Assembly (NCBI RefSeq): GCF_900091955.1
Contig: NZ_FMDF01000160.1
Span: 47,136 to 111,135, forward strand
Reading direction: 5' to 3'
Length of the DNA: 64,000 nt
Source: Streptomyces sp. Ncost-T10-10d
Lineage (GTDB): Bacteria > Actinomycetota > Actinomycetes > Streptomycetales > Streptomycetaceae
In this document: positions 62,179 to 64,000 of the stretch, one piece after another
Position numbering within the stretch: the first letter of the stretch is position 1
How the letters are laid out: each line of letters begins with the position of its first letter
Notes under the pieces: model-generated
Seen by the model: only the letters and a program-made list of their open reading frames with translations
Told to the model about the DNA's origin: nothing
Databases searched by the model: none
Position numbers and translations under genes: made by a program

Positions 62179-62583
62179 GTGACTGAGATTCCGCGCGACA
62201 CGCTGCAGGAGCAGACCTTCTACGAGCAGGTCGGCGGCGAGGAGACCTTCCGACGCCTGGTGCACCGCTTCTACCAGGGGGTCGCCGAGGACCCGCTGCT
62301 CCGGCCGATGTACCCGGAGGAGGACCTGGGACCCGCCGAGGAGCGGTTCCGGCTGTTCCTGATGCAGTACTGGGGCGGTCCCCGTACCTACAGTGAGCGG
62401 CGCGGACATCCGCGGCTGCGGATGCGGCACGTTCCGTTCCAGGTGGACCGGGCGGCGCACGACGCGTGGCTGAGCCACATGCGGGTCGCCCTCGACGAGC
62501 TCGGACTGGCGCCGGAGCACGAGCGGCGGCTGTGGGACTACCTCACCTACGCGGCCGCCTCGATGGTGAACACCGACGGCTGA
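62179..62583 (+). CDS. glbO: Truncated haemoglobin (group II, TrHbO type)
   Basis: 134 residues from GTG 62179. Short 2-over-2 globin: EQVGGEETFRRLVHRFYQGV, then LRPMYPEEDLGPAEERFRLF, and the group II signature QYWGGPRTYSERRGHPRLRM with RHVPF (proximal His region). The Trp-rich and Tyr positions of group II are present. It binds oxygen or NO; in actinobacteria GlbO is linked to respiration and stress defence. It stands alone here. Confidence 0.9.
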   Translation: MTEIPRDTLQEQTFYEQVGGEETFRRLVHRFYQGVAEDPLLRPMYPEEDLGPAEERFRLFLMQYWGGPRTYSERRGHPRLRMRHVPFQVDRAAHDAWLSHMRVALDELGLAPEHERRLWDYLTYAAASMVNTDG

Positions 62584-62754
62584 GAACGCCCGCTGTTCCC
62601 CGCGCCGGGTGCGAAATGCGTTCCCCCGTCGCCGATTAACGGTCACGATCCCATCAAGGTGCACGCACAAGCGGTTTCCAACAGCGTGCATGTCCTGACA
62701 ACATCCATGGAACGCCGGGGGGCGTGTGTGTTGTGAGGGTTCAGGGGGGCACGT

Positions 62755-64000
62755 GTGACGGGGTTCGTCTTTCTGCGGGTGAGGGCCTATCGGCTCCTGC
62801 TCGCCGCCGCTGTCCTCGCCATCCTGCTGACCACCTCGGTACTCGCCGCGCTCACCGCGTTCTCCGGTTCCGTCGGCGATGCCGCGCTGCGCCACGCCCT
62901 CACCCATCGGTCGGCGTCCGCCGCCTCGCTCGTCGTGTCCGCGCAGGTGGCGTCCGCTCAGCGGGACGCGGCCGACGCGGCCGTCCGCAAGAGCGCCCAC
63001 GACACCTTCGACGGCCTTCCCGTGACCGTCCGGACGCTGGAGACGTCGGGTTCGTACGCGCTGCCGGACAGTCTGCGGGCTCCGGGCGGCCGGGGCGGCG
63101 ACCCCGACCTCACCCACTTCGCCTCGCTCGACCGCAGCCGTGTCCGGCTGACCGCGGGCCGTATGCCGGCGGCCGGGACCAAAAGGGCCGGCGATCCCGT
63201 CCAGGTCGCCCTGCCGCACACCGCCGCCGGGGCCCTGAAGCTGAGACCGGGCTCACGGATCACCCTCACCGACCGGCTGGACGACAAGCCGGTGCGCGTC
63301 CTGATCACGGGCGTGTACGAAGCCTCCGACGGGACCGACCCCTACTGGCAGTTGGACGAGCTCGGCGGTCGCGGCATCCGCACGGTCGCCTTCACGACAT
63401 ACGGTCCGCTGCTCGCCGACCCTTCGGTGCTCGGTTCGGGACGGGTGAGTTCCGGCACGGTGTCCTGGCTGGCCGCCGCCGATTTCCGCTCGGTCACCAC
63501 GGGGCGGATGGACACCCTGCACGACGCCGCCACGGCTGCTCCGAAGAAGCTGCGGGCCACCCCCGGGTTCAGCAGCGGGGCCACCGTGCGGACCTCGCTC
63601 CCCCAGGTACTGGAGCAGATCGACCGGGCGCTGCTGGTCTCCCGCTCCACACTGATGATCGTGGCCGTCCAGCTGGTGCTGCTCGCCGGTTACGCGCTGC
63701 TGCTGGTGGCCCGGCTGCTGAGCAGTGAACGCGACGGGGAGACCCGGCTGTTGCGCGCCCGCGGCGGATCGCGCGGCCGCATCACCGGGTTCGCCGCGAT
63801 CGAGGCGCTGCTGCTCGCGCTGCCCGCCGCCCTCCTCGCCCCGCTGCTCGCCGGGCCGCTGACCCGGCTGCTCGCGAACAGCGGCGCGCTGTCCCGGATC
63901 GGGTTGCGGCTCGACGCGGGTGCGACCGCGACCGTGTGGCTGGTCTCCGCCACCGCCGCGCTGACGTGTGCGCTGGCCGTCGTGGCGCCCGCGCTGGCAG
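62755..64000 (+). CDS. FtsX-like ABC transporter permease, N-terminal part
   Basis: The gene runs past the right edge; 415 residues are visible from GTG 62755 (AGGGGGG upstream). The first helix (YRLLLAAAVLAILLTTSVLA) is followed by a large extracytoplasmic MacB-like domain of about 270 residues, then FtsX-type helices (LMIVAVQLVLLAGYALLLVA and ALLLALPAALLAPLLAG) with the cytosolic ERDGETRLLRARGGSRGRI motif. It belongs to the group of long MacB/FtsX permeases in actinobacteria. Its ATPase is probably encoded beyond the window. Confidence 0.8.
   Translation, partial: MTGFVFLRVRAYRLLLAAAVLAILLTTSVLAALTAFSGSVGDAALRHALTHRSASAASLVVSAQVASAQRDAADAAVRKSAHDTFDGLPVTVRTLETSGSYALPDSLRAPGGRGGDPDLTHFASLDRSRVRLTAGRMPAAGTKRAGDPVQVALPHTAAGALKLRPGSRITLTDRLDDKPVRVLITGVYEASDGTDPYWQLDELGGRGIRTVAFTTYGPLLADPSVLGSGRVSSGTVSWLAAADFRSVTTGRMDTLHDAATAAPKKLRATPGFSSGATVRTSLPQVLEQIDRALLVSRSTLMIVAVQLVLLAGYALLLVARLLSSERDGETRLLRARGGSRGRITGFAAIEALLLALPAALLAPLLAGPLTRLLANSGALSRIGLRLDAGATATVWLVSATAALTCALAVVAPALA

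Overview
The window is a high-GC chromosomal segment of a Streptomyces-type actinomycete. Supporting signs are GC-rich third codon positions, GTG starts with 4-8 bp gene overlaps, a mycothiol-type nitroreductase, a Nur-type operator in front of an Fe-SOD gene, a csnR-K-type chitosan-oligosaccharide operon whose ABC transporter lacks its own ATPase, and a PknG signalling locus. It reads as chromosomal core sequence with a few small accessory insertions. I saw no tRNA, rRNA, CRISPR array or intact transposon.

Left part (1-15 kb): the end of an FGGY sugar kinase gene; an ECF sigma factor with an overlapping zinc anti-sigma factor gene; a 58-residue histidine-rich micro-gene in front of an ABC exporter; sodF with a Nur box and a 3' UTR likely to be the s-SodF small RNA; an alpha/beta hydrolase; an O-methyltransferase divergent from a Vat-like acetyltransferase and MOSC protein pair, with a palindrome between them; a decayed stretch (8.3-9.2 kb) bracketed by 106-bp repeats of the MOSC gene; a membrane protein; an endonuclease VII-like protein; and a divergent ArsR-like regulator and MFS pair around a perfect palindrome.

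Middle part (15-43 kb): peptidases and polymer degradation dominate. There are two paralogous M1 aminopeptidase N genes, a large secreted subtilase, asd, a MazEF-like pair, allantoicase with a LysR regulator, 4-alpha-glucanotransferase coupled to a small repeat-protein gene, and a secreted GH84-like hexosaminidase. At 37.2-41.0 kb a secreted protein gene and a three-gene ABC transporter lie between an HNH endonuclease gene and a detached copy of that gene's 3' end, which looks like an inserted island. An MscS channel follows.

Right part (43-64 kb): csnR-E-F-G-H-K, with a perfect palindromic operator before csnR and a strong terminator after csnK. Next comes an 11-kb signalling locus: GlnX-like sensor, GlnH-like binding protein, coiled-coil protein, a 22-codon linking ORF, PknG-like kinase, PP2C phosphatase, VWA protein and FHA protein. 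Three of its proteins carry zinc-ribbon modules, so the locus looks like a complete sense-phosphorylate-dephosphorylate-read module. The window ends with an L-isoaspartyl methyltransferase-like gene, a truncated haemoglobin and the start of an FtsX-like permease.
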